In this document: positions 26,902 to 37,620 of the stretch, piece after piece | Layout of the letters: each line of letters starts with the position of its first letter | How positions within the stretch are numbered: the first letter of the stretch is position 1 | From: Galaxea fascicularis | Taxonomy: Eukaryota > Cnidaria > Anthozoa > Scleractinia > Euphylliidae | Length of the DNA stretch: 64,000 nucleotides | Reading direction: 5' to 3' | NCBI GenBank assembly: GCA_948470475.1 | Contig: OX419338.1 | Location: 31,355,882 to 31,419,881, forward strand | Notes under the pieces: model-generated | Database searches by the model: none | Seen by the model: only the letters and a program-made list of their open reading frames with translations | Told to the model about the DNA's origin: nothing | Program-made: the position numbers and the translations under genes

Positions 26902-28488
26902 TCTACCTGGATTTTTGAAAACAGGGTCGCAGGAAAGTTATACTAGGCCTTGTTTATTTTAGTACTGAGGTGTGTTTCCCCCTTCTATTCTTCTTCGTCT
27001 TTGCTTGTGCTGGGGGAAGCGACGATGGCAATTAGCTGATTAGTAAGAGAAAGTGAACATCGAAAGTTAAAATACGCTCTCCCCCCCCCCCCTACCCTCC
27101 CCCTCCTCCCTTTTAATATTCTTTAATTGGTCCCACTCTCTCTCTTTCTTAAGAAAATTTGCATGAATTTGAAATCTTAGCGTAGGCTGAGTTTCAAACG
27201 GAGTCAGTATATTTAGCTTTCCTGTTCACTTCCTAGAGCAAAGTTTTCCTTAGAGCATCATGAAGCTCAGTGAGGGAAAAATTCTAGCGAGATGCAGTAT
27301 CTGCCTCGTCTAATAACCTTCGTGCGTATTTATCTTGTCGGGGCTATGAAGTCGACTGTTAGGCGCAGTGAAGGTTATTGTAGAGCTTTGCTTTCGGAGG
27401 TAAGGAGTCTTTAGCCTCAAAACGTAGGTGTCAGGGTTGATTTGTAAGCGCACATGGTGAGATTGGACTTGACTTTTGACCCGGCTAAAGACTTAGTAAA
27501 AATTTAGCAAGAAACAAGGGCTTGACGGAAGTTCGCTTGAAATCGGTTTTCAACATCCGGGACTTCAAGTAACCATCAGGCGACGACAAGATTTGCCTCG
27601 GTATTTCTGCGCGAAAACCGTAAGTTTTTCCAGTTTCTTGACTTGTTACCGCCCTTGCGGCTTTAGCGATTCTATGCTAGTGATCTGATAAGTGATGTGA
27701 TAATTTGAAGTGTCATAATGTGTGATTTCCGGCCTCAAATCTAGTCGTAACATTTGCCACATGTTTACGTAGATGTAATTTACCAAGAGCTTGCTGTTAT
27801 TTGTGTTAGCCACCAGGGAATTCGGTTTAAAACGTTGCTTGATTTCGTGCAAATCGATGCCTCTTTCCGACGGCAACTTTGCTCTCGGCAAGGCCGACGT
27901 TTCAAAGCAAGATTTGGGCAAAACTGACACTACTGCCCACACGATAGTTCAGGTCAGAGGTTACGTCGATTTCATGTCTAATTATATAGCAAATAGCCAT
28001 GTTCTCTTTTTTTTTTCCTTTCGTCGACACTGTAATCTGGTAATAAGCAAAAAGTTCAGTGTCCTTGTTGAACAACGGAGGTAATAGCAAAGAAAGTTCT
28101 AAAAAGCCTCGAATTTTCGTCGACCTGGTTTTCATAAGGTCAGGTATATATTTCACAGGATTAGCAAATATGGGACTGATTTCACAGCCAAACTTGTTCA
28201 AATCACAACTCTTTTGGCGTACAAATGTTACAGACCTTAGAAGACGGCTTTCAAGCCTAACATAAGTCCACGATCTTCACAATCTCTGCACTTTAAGCAA
28301 GTCACTAGTATTCTAAGGTAATTTATGTCATGGTTATGACCAAGAGCACAGTTTCATGTCTAAAGATTTGATCATCTAAAGGCAACTTCTCTGCTTTTCG
28401 CACTTAGAACTCTTCATTTGAACGTTTCCTATCGTTTTAAGTTGATTATGAAAGAATTCTGTGCAATTCGACCGATATGCTTGAGATA

Positions 28489-29514
28489 ATTATTTCACAG
28501 GATTAGCAAATATGGGACTGATTTCACAGCCAAACTTGTTCAAATCACAACTCTTTTGGCGTACAAATGTTACAGACCTTAGAAGACGGCTTTCAAGCCT
28601 AACATAAGTCCACGATCTTCACAATCTCTGCACTTTAAGCAAGTCACTAGTATTCTAAGGTAATTTATGTCATGGTTATGACCAAGAGCACAGTTTCATG
28701 TCTAAAGATTTGATCATCTAAAGGCAACTTCTCTGCTTTTCGCACTTAGAACTCTTCATTTGAACGTTTCCTATCGTTTTAAGTTGATTATGAAAGAATT
28801 CTGTGCAATTCGACCGATATGCTTGAGATAATTATTTCACAGGATTAGCAAATATGGGACTGATTTCACAGCCAAACTTGTTCAAATCACAACTCTTTTG
28901 GCGTACAAATGTTACAGACCTTAGAAGACGGCTTTCAAGCCTAACATAAGTCAACGATCTTCACAATCTCTGCACTTTAAGCAAGTCACTAGTATTCTAA
29001 GGTAATTTATGTCATGGTTATGACCAAGAGCACAGTTTCATGTCTAAAGATTTGATCATCTAAAGGCAACTTCTCTGCTTTTCGCACTTAGAACTCTTCA
29101 TTTGAACGTTTCCTATCGTTTTAAGTTGATTATGAAAGAATTCTGTGCAATTCGACCGATATGCTTGAGATAATTATTTCACAGGATTAGCAAATATGGG
29201 ACTGATTTCACAGCCAAACTTGTTCAAATCACAACTCTTTTGGCGTACAAATGTTACAGACCTTAGAAGACGGCTTTCAAGCCTAACATAAGTCCACGAT
29301 CTTCACAATCTCTGCACTTTAAGCAAGTCACTAGTATTCTAAGGTAATTTATGTCATGGTTATGACCAAGAGCACAGTTTCATGTCTAAAGATTTGATCA
29401 TCTAAAGGCAACTTCTCTGCTTTTCGCACTTAGAACTCTTCATTTGAACGTTTCCTATCGTTTTAAGTTGATTATGAAAGAATTCTGTGCAATTCGACCG
29501 ATATGCTTGAGATA
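28489..29514. repeat. three extra B modules after unit 14
   Basis: Head-to-tail 342-bp copies at 28489-28830, 28831-29172 and 29173-29514. The middle copy has A at 28953 where the other B modules examined have C (tcaacgatc instead of tccacgatc). Confidence 0.95.
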
Positions 29515-32500
29515 TCTACCTGGATTTTTGAAAACAGGGTCGCAGGAAAGTTATACTAGGCCTTGTTTATTTTAGTACTGAGGTGTGTTTCCCCCTTCTA
29601 TTCTTCTTCGTCTTTGCTTGTGCTGGGGGAAGCGACGATGGCAATTAGCTGATTAGTAAGAGAAAGTGAACATCGAAAGTTAAAATACGCTCTCCCCCCC
29701 CCCCCTACCCTCCCCCTCCTCCCTTTTAATATTCTTTAATTGGTCCCACTCTCTCTCTTTCTTAAGAAAATTTGCATGAATTTGAAATCTTAGCGTAGGC
29801 TGAGTTTCAAACGGAGTCAGTATATTTAGCTTTCCTGTTCACTTCCTAGAGCAAAGTTTTCCTTAGAGCATCATGAAGCTCAGTGAGGGAAAAATTCTAG
29901 CGAGATGCAGTATCTGCCTCGTCTAATAACCTTCGTGCGTATTTATCTTGTCGGGGCTATGAAGTCGACTGTTAGGCGCAGTGAAGGTTATTGTAGAGCT
30001 TTGCTTTCGGAGGTAAGGAGTCTTTAGCCTCAAAACGTAGGTGTCAGGGTTGATTTGTAAGCGCACATGGTGAGATTGGACTTGACTTTTGACCCGGCTA
30101 AAGACTTAGTAAAAATTTAGCAAGAAACAAGGGCTTGACGGAAGTTCGCTTGAAATCGGTTTTCAACATCCGGGACTTCAAGTAACCATCAGGCGACGAC
30201 AAGATTTGCCTCGGTATTTCTGCGCGAAAACCGTAAGTTTTTCCAGTTTCTTGACTTGTTACCGCCCTTGCGGCTTTAGCGATTCTATGCTAGTGATCTG
30301 ATAAGTGATGTGATAATTTGAAGTGTCATAATGTGTGATTTCCGGCCTCAAATCTAGTCGTAACATTTGCCACATGTTTACGTAGATGTAATTTACCAAG
30401 AGCTTGCTGTTATTTGTGTTAGCCACCAGGGAATTCGGTTTAAAACGTTGCTTGATTTCGTGCAAATCGATGCCTCTTTCCGACGGCAACTTTGCTCTCG
30501 GCAAGGCCGACGTTTCAAAGCAAGATTTGGGCAAAACTGACACTACTGCCCACACGATAGTTCAGGTCAGAGGTTACGTCGATTTCATGTCTAATTATAT
30601 AGCAAATAGCCATGTTCTCTTTTTTTTTTCCTTTCGTCGACACTGTAATCTGGTAATAAGCAAAAAGTTCAGTGTCCTTGTTGAACAACGGAGGTAATAG
30701 CAAAGAAAGTTCTAAAAAGCCTCGAATTTTCGTCGACCTGGTTTTCATAAGGTCAGGTATATATTTCACAGGATTAGCAAATATGGGACTGATTTCACAG
30801 CCAAACTTGTTCAAATCACAACTCTTTTGGCGTACAAATGTTACAGACCTTAGAAGACGGCTTTCAAGCCTAACATAAGTCCACGATCTTCACAATCTCT
30901 GCACTTTAAGCAAGTCACTAGTATTCTAAGGTAATTTATGTCATGGTTATGACCAAGAGCACAGTTTCATGTCTAAAGATTTGATCATCTAAAGGCAACT
31001 TCTCTGCTTTTCGCACTTAGAACTCTTCATTTGAACGTTTCCTATCGTTTTAAGTTGATTATGAAAGAATTCTGTGCAATTCGACCGATATGCTTGAGAT
31101 ATCTACCTGGATTTTTGAAAACAGGGTCGCAGGAAAGTTATACTAGGCCTTGTTTATTTTAGTACTGAGGTGTGTTTCCCCCTTCTATTCTTCTTCGTCT
31201 TTGCTTGTGCTGGGGGAAGCGACGATGGCAATTAGCTGATTAGTAAGAGAAAGTGAACATCGAAAGTTAAAATACGCTCTCCCCCCCCCCCTACCCTCCC
31301 CCTCCTCCCTTTTAATATTCTTTAATTGGTCCCACTCTCTCTCTTTCTTAAGAAAATTTGCATGAATTTGAAATCTTAGCGTAGGCTGAGTTTCAAACGG
31401 AGTCAGTATATTTAGCTTTCCTGTTCACTTCCTAGAGCAAAGTTTTCCTTAGAGCATCATGAAGCTCAGTGAGGGAAAAATTCTAGCGAGATGCAGTATC
31501 TGCCTCGTCTAATAACCTTCGTGCGTATTTATCTTGTCGGGGCTATGAAGTCGACTGTTAGGCGCAGTGAAGGTTATTGTAGAGCTTTGCTTTCGGAGGT
31601 AAGGAGTCTTTAGCCTCAAAACGTAGGTGTCAGGGTTGATTTGTAAGCGCACATGGTGAGATTGGACTTGACTTTTGACCCGGCTAAAGACTTAGTAAAA
31701 ATTTAGCAAGAAACAAGGGCTTGACGGAAGTTCGCTTGAAATCGGTTTTCAACATCCGGGACTTCAAGTAACCATCAGGCGACGACAAGATTTGCCTCGG
31801 TATTTCTGCGCGAAAACCGTAAGTTTTTCCAGTTTCTTGACTTGTTACCGCCCTTGCGGCTTTAGCGATTCTATGCTAGTGATCTGATAAGTGATGTGAT
31901 AATTTGAAGTGTCATAATGTGTGATTTCCGGCCTCAAATCTAGTCGTAACATTTGCCACATGTTTACGTAGATGTAATTTACCAAGAGCTTGCTGTTATT
32001 TGTGTTAGCCACCAGGGAATTCGGTTTAAAACGTTGCTTGATTTCGTGCAAATCGATGCCTCTTTCCGACGGCAACTTTGCTCTCGGCAAGGCCGACGTT
32101 TCAAAGCAAGATTTGGGCAAAACTGACACTACTGCCCACACGATAGTTCAGGTCAGAGGTTACGTCGATTTCATGTCTAATTATATAGCAAATAGCCATG
32201 TTCTCTTTTTTTTTTCCTTTCGTCGACACTGTAATCTGGTAATAAGCAAAAAGTTCAGTGTCCTTGTTGAACAACGGAGGTAATAGCAAAGAAAGTTCTA
32301 AAAAGCCTCGAATTTTCGTCGACCTGGTTTTCATAAGGTCAGGTATATATTTCACAGGATTAGCAAATATGGGACTGATTTCACAGCCAAACTTGTTCAA
32401 ATCACAACTCTTTTGGCGTACAAATGTTACAGACCTTAGAAGACGGCTTTCAAGCCTAACATAAGTCCACGATCTTCACAATCTCTGCACTTTAAGCAAG

Positions 32501-34274
32501 TCACTAGTATTCTAAGGTAATTTATGTCATGGTTATGACCAAGAGCACAGTTTCATGTCTAAAGATTTGATCATCTAAAGGCAACTTCTCTGCTTTTCGC
32601 ACTTAGAACTCTTCATTTGAACGTTTCCTATCGTTTTAAGTTGATTATGAAAGAATTCTGTGCAATTCGACCGATATGCTTGAGATATCTACCTGGATTT
32701 TTGAAAACAGGGTCGCAGGAAAGTTATACTAGGCCTTGTTTATTTTAGTACTGAGGTGTGTTTCCCCCTTCTATTCTTCTTCGTCTTTGCTTGTGCTGGG
32801 GGAAGCGACGATGGCAATTAGCTGATTAGTAAGAGAAAGTGAACATCGAAAGTTAAAATACGCTCTCCCCCCCCCCCCTACCCTCCCCCTCCTCCCTTTT
32901 AATATTCTTTAATTGGTCCCACTCTCTCTCTTTCTTAAGAAAATTTGCATGAATTTGAAATCTTAGCGTAGGCTGAGTTTCAAACGGAGTCAGTATATTT
33001 AGCTTTCCTGTTCACTTCCTAGAGCAAAGTTTTCCTTAGAGCATCATGAAGCTCAGTGAGGGAAAAATTCTAGCGAGATGCAGTATCTGCCTCGTCTAAT
33101 AACCTTCGTGCGTATTTATCTTGTCGGGGCTATGAAGTCGACTGTTAGGCGCAGTGAAGGTTATTGTAGAGCTTTGCTTTCGGAGGTAAGGAGTCTTTAG
33201 CCTCAAAACGTAGGTGTCAGGGTTGATTTGTAAGCGCACATGGTGAGATTGGACTTGACTTTTGACCCGGCTAAAGACTTAGTAAAAATTTAGCAAGAAA
33301 CAAGGGCTTGACGGAAGTTCGCTTGAAATCGGTTTTCAACATCCGGGACTTCAAGTAACCATCAGGCGACGACAAGATTTGCCTCGGTATTTCTGCGCGA
33401 AAACCGTAAGTTTTTCCAGTTTCTTGACTTGTTACCGCCCTTGCGGCTTTAGCGATTCTATGCTAGTGATCTGATAAGTGATGTGATAATTTGAAGTGTC
33501 ATAATGTGTGATTTCCGGCCTCAAATCTAGTCGTAACATTTGCCACATGTTTACGTAGATGTAATTTACCAAGAGCTTGCTGTTATTTGTGTTAGCCACC
33601 AGGGAATTCGGTTTAAAACGTTGCTTGATTTCGTGCAAATCGATGCCTCTTTCCGACGGCAACTTTGCTCTCGGCAAGGCCGACGTTTCAAAGCAAGATT
33701 TGGGCAAAACTGACACTACTGCCCACACGATAGTTCAGGTCAGAGGTTACGTCGATTTCATGTCTAATTATATAGCAAATAGCCATGTTCTCTTTTTTTT
33801 TTCCTTTCGTCGACACTGTAATCTGGTAATAAGCAAAAAGTTCAGTGTCCTTGTTGAACAACGGAGGTAATAGCAAAGAAAGTTCTAAAAAGCCTCGAAT
33901 TTTCGTCGACCTGGTTTTCATAAGGTCAGGTATATATTTCACAGGATTAGCAAATATGGGACTGATTTCACAGCCAAACTTGTTCAAATCACAACTCTTT
34001 TGGCGTACAAATGTTACAGACCTTAGAAGACGGCTTTCAAGCCTAACATAAGTCCACGATCTTCACAATCTCTGCACTTTAAGCAAGTCACTAGTATTCT
34101 AAGGTAATTTATGTCATGGTTATGACCAAGAGCACAGTTTCATGTCTAAAGATTTGATCATCTAAAGGCAACTTCTCTGCTTTTCGCACTTAGAACTCTT
34201 CATTTGAACGTTTCCTATCGTTTTAAGTTGATTATGAAAGAATTCTGTGCAATTCGACCGATATGCTTGAGATA

Positions 34275-34616
34275 ATTATTTCACAGGATTAGCAAATATG
34301 GGACTGATTTCACAGCCAAACTTGTTCAAATCACAACTCTTTTGGCGTACAAATGTTACAGACCTTAGAAGACGGCTTTCAAGCCTAACATAAGTCAACG
34401 ATCTTCACAATCTCTGCACTTTAAGCAAGTCACTAGTATTCTAAGGTAATTTATGTCATGGTTATGACCAAGAGCACAGTTTCATGTCTAAAGATTTGAT
34501 CATCTAAAGGCAACTTCTCTGCTTTTCGCACTTAGAACTCTTCATTTGAACGTTTCCTATCGTTTTAAGTTGATTATGAAAGAATTCTGTGCAATTCGAC
34601 CGATATGCTTGAGATA
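34275..34616. repeat. extra B module after unit 17
   Basis: One 342-bp B copy with the standard junction. It carries the same C-to-A change (position 34397) as the middle extra B after unit 14. Confidence 0.95.
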
Positions 34617-37450
34617 TCTACCTGGATTTTTGAAAACAGGGTCGCAGGAAAGTTATACTAGGCCTTGTTTATTTTAGTACTGAGGTGTGTTTCCCCCTTC
34701 TATTCTTCTTCGTCTTTGCTTGTGCTGGGGGAAGCGACGATGGCAATTAGCTGATTAGTAAGAGAAAGTGAACATCGAAAGTTAAAATACGCTCTCCCCC
34801 CCCCCCTACCCTCCCCCTCCTCCCTTTTAATATTCTTTAATTGGTCCCACTCTCTCTCTTTCTTAAGAAAATTTGCATGAATTTGAAATCTTAGCGTAGG
34901 CTGAGTTTCAAACGGAGTCAGTATATTTAGCTTTCCTGTTCACTTCCTAGAGCAAAGTTTTCCTTAGAGCATCATGAAGCTCAGTGAGGGAAAAATTCTA
35001 GCGAGATGCAGTATCTGCCTCGTCTAATAACCTTCGTGCGTATTTATCTTGTCGGGGCTATGAAGTCGACTGTTAGGCGCAGTGAAGGTTATTGTAGAGC
35101 TTTGCTTTCGGAGGTAAGGAGTCTTTAGCCTCAAAACGTAGGTGTCAGGGTTGATTTGTAAGCGCACATGGTGAGATTGGACTTGACTTTTGACCCGGCT
35201 AAAGACTTAGTAAAAATTTAGCAAGAAACAAGGGCTTGACGGAAGTTCGCTTGAAATCGGTTTTCAACATCCGGGACTTCAAGTAACCATCAGGCGACGA
35301 CAAGATTTGCCTCGGTATTTCTGCGCGAAAACCGTAAGTTTTTCCAGTTTCTTGACTTGTTACCGCCCTTGCGGCTTTAGCGATTCTATGCTAGTGATCT
35401 GATAAGTGATGTGATAATTTGAAGTGTCATAATGTGTGATTTCCGGCCTCAAATCTAGTCGTAACATTTGCCACATGTTTACGTAGATGTAATTTACCAA
35501 GAGCTTGCTGTTATTTGTGTTAGCCACCAGGGAATTCGGTTTAAAACGTTGCTTGATTTCGTGCAAATCGATGCCTCTTTCCGACGGCAACTTTGCTCTC
35601 GGCAAGGCCGACGTTTCAAAGCAAGATTTGGGCAAAACTGACACTACTGCCCACACGATAGTTCAGGTCAGAGGTTACGTCGATTTCATGTCTAATTATA
35701 TAGCAAATAGCCATGTTCTCTTTTTTTTTTCCTTTCGTCGACACTGTAATCTGGTAATAAGCAAAAAGTTCAGTGTCCTTGTTGAACAACGGAGGTAATA
35801 GCAAAGAAAGTTCTAAAAAGCCTCGAATTTTCGTCGACCTGGTTTTCATAAGGTCAGGTATATATTTCACAGGATTAGCAAATATGGGACTGATTTCACA
35901 GCCAAACTTGTTCAAATCACAACTCTTTTGGCGTACAAATGTTACAGACCTTAGAAGACGGCTTTCAAGCCTAACATAAGTCCACGATCTTCACAATCTC
36001 TGCACTTTAAGCAAGTCACTAGTATTCTAAGGTAATTTATGTCATGGTTATGACCAAGAGCACAGTTTCATGTCTAAAGATTTGATCATCTAAAGGCAAC
36101 TTCTCTGCTTTTCGCACTTAGAACTCTTCATTTGAACGTTTCCTATCGTTTTAAGTTGATTATGAAAGAATTCTGTGCAATTCGACCGATATGCTTGAGA
36201 TATCTACCTGGATTTTTGAAAACAGGGTCGCAGGAAAGTTATACTAGGCCTTGTTTATTTTAGTACTGAGGTGTGTTTCCCCCTTCTATTCTTCTTCGTC
36301 TTTGCTTGTGCTGGGGGAAGCGACGATGGCAATTAGCTGATTAGTAAGAGAAAGTGAACATCGAAAGTTAAAATACGCTCTCCCCCCCCCCCCTACCCTC
36401 CCCCTCCTCCCTTTTAATATTCTTTAATTGGTCCCACTCTCTCTCTTTCTTAAGAAAATTTGCATGAATTTGAAATCTTAGCGTAGGCTGAGTTTCAAAC
36501 GGAGTCAGTATATTTAGCTTTCCTGTTCACTTCCTAGAGCAAAGTTTTCCTTAGAGCATCATGAAGCTCAGTGAGGGAAAAATTCTAGCGAGATGCAGTA
36601 TCTGCCTCGTCTAATAACCTTCGTGCGTATTTATCTTGTCGGGGCTATGAAGTCGACTGTTAGGCGCAGTGAAGGTTATTGTAGAGCTTTGCTTTCGGAG
36701 GTAAGGAGTCTTTAGCCTCAAAACGTAGGTGTCAGGGTTGATTTGTAAGCGCACATGGTGAGATTGGACTTGACTTTTGACCCGGCTAAAGACTTAGTAA
36801 AAATTTAGCAAGAAACAAGGGCTTGACGGAAGTTCGCTTGAAATCGGTTTTCAACATCCGGGACTTCAAGTAACCATCAGGCGACGACAAGATTTGCCTC
36901 GGTATTTCTGCGCGAAAACCGTAAGTTTTTCCAGTTTCTTGACTTGTTACCGCCCTTGCGGCTTTAGCGATTCTATGCTAGTGATCTGATAAGTGATGTG
37001 ATAATTTGAAGTGTCATAATGTGTGATTTCCGGCCTCAAATCTAGTCGTAACATTTGCCACATGTTTACGTAGATGTAATTTACCAAGAGCTTGCTGTTA
37101 TTTGTGTTAGCCACCAGGGAATTCGGTTTAAAACGTTGCTTGATTTCGTGCAAATCGATGCCTCTTTCCGACGGCAACTTTGCTCTCGGCAAGGCCGACG
37201 TTTCAAAGCAAGATTTGGGCAAAACTGACACTACTGCCCACACGATAGTTCAGGTCAGAGGTTACGTCGATTTCATGTCTAATTATATAGCAAATAGCCA
37301 TGTTCTCTTTTTTTTTTCCTTTCGTCGACACTGTAATCTGGTAATAAGCAAAAAGTTCAGTGTCCTTGTTGAACAACGGAGGTAATAGCAAAGAAAGTTC
37401 TAAAAAGCCTCGAATTTTCGTCGACCTGGTTTTCATAAGGTCAGGTATAT

Positions 37451-37620
37451 TTACTTTCGTAATAAAGAGTCAAGAGTCCTCGTATCTTTATAACCAGATA
37501 TTCAAGAGAGTCAAATTTTTATGACGGGAAAGAAAAAGACGATAAGCATACATGCGTTTGCTGATTTTTTGGGTTTTGTGTTTGTTTTTTGTGCTGATTA
37601 TTTTTTAATAGCTTTTCTTT
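37451..37620. repeat. diverged fourth copy of the 282-bp repeat on the right edge of the array
   Basis: Immediately after the truncated unit 19, phrases matching cctcgtatctttataaccag and atattcaagaga, then gtttgctgatttt, align in order with 4,622-4,703 of the left flank, roughly 70 percent by eye. The array therefore sits between members of one repeat family. Confidence 0.5.

Larger units (their letters stand above)
4912..37450. repeat. macrosatellite: 19 tandem ~1,586-bp units (A+B modules) with extra B modules
   Basis: Units start at the phrase tctacctgga at 4912, 6500, 8086, 9672, 11258, 12845, 14431, 16017, 17603, 19189, 21459, 23388, 24975, 26902, 29515, 31102, 32688, 34617 and 36203. 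Basic length is 1585-1588 bp. The difference is explained by a C homopolymer of 10-13 in the units I counted (13 in unit 1, 11 in unit 2, 12 in units 5, 11 and 12, 10 in unit 13). Translations of the open frames in every unit are identical, so substitution divergence is near zero. Module A is the first ~1,246 bp; module B (~340 bp, starting tatttcacaggatt, ending gcttgagata) closes the unit. Extra B copies follow units 10 (two), 11, 13, 14 (three) and 17. Unit 19 lacks B entirely. No rRNA, snRNA, histone or tRNA gene was recognised in the unit. A long-read assembly collapse or expansion cannot be excluded. Confidence 0.97.

Noticed and set aside
4912..37450. Regular spacing suggesting a CRISPR array or rDNA/5S/snRNA cluster
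   Set aside because: The period is ~1.6 kb with no short-repeat/spacer alternation, and no recognisable rRNA, 5S, U1-U6 or histone sequence was found when reading the unit.
4912..37450. Tandem Helitron or HINE interpretation of the units
   Set aside because: Units start with TC, but the unit end (gcttgagata) lacks CTRR and the usual terminal hairpin, so the evidence is insufficient.
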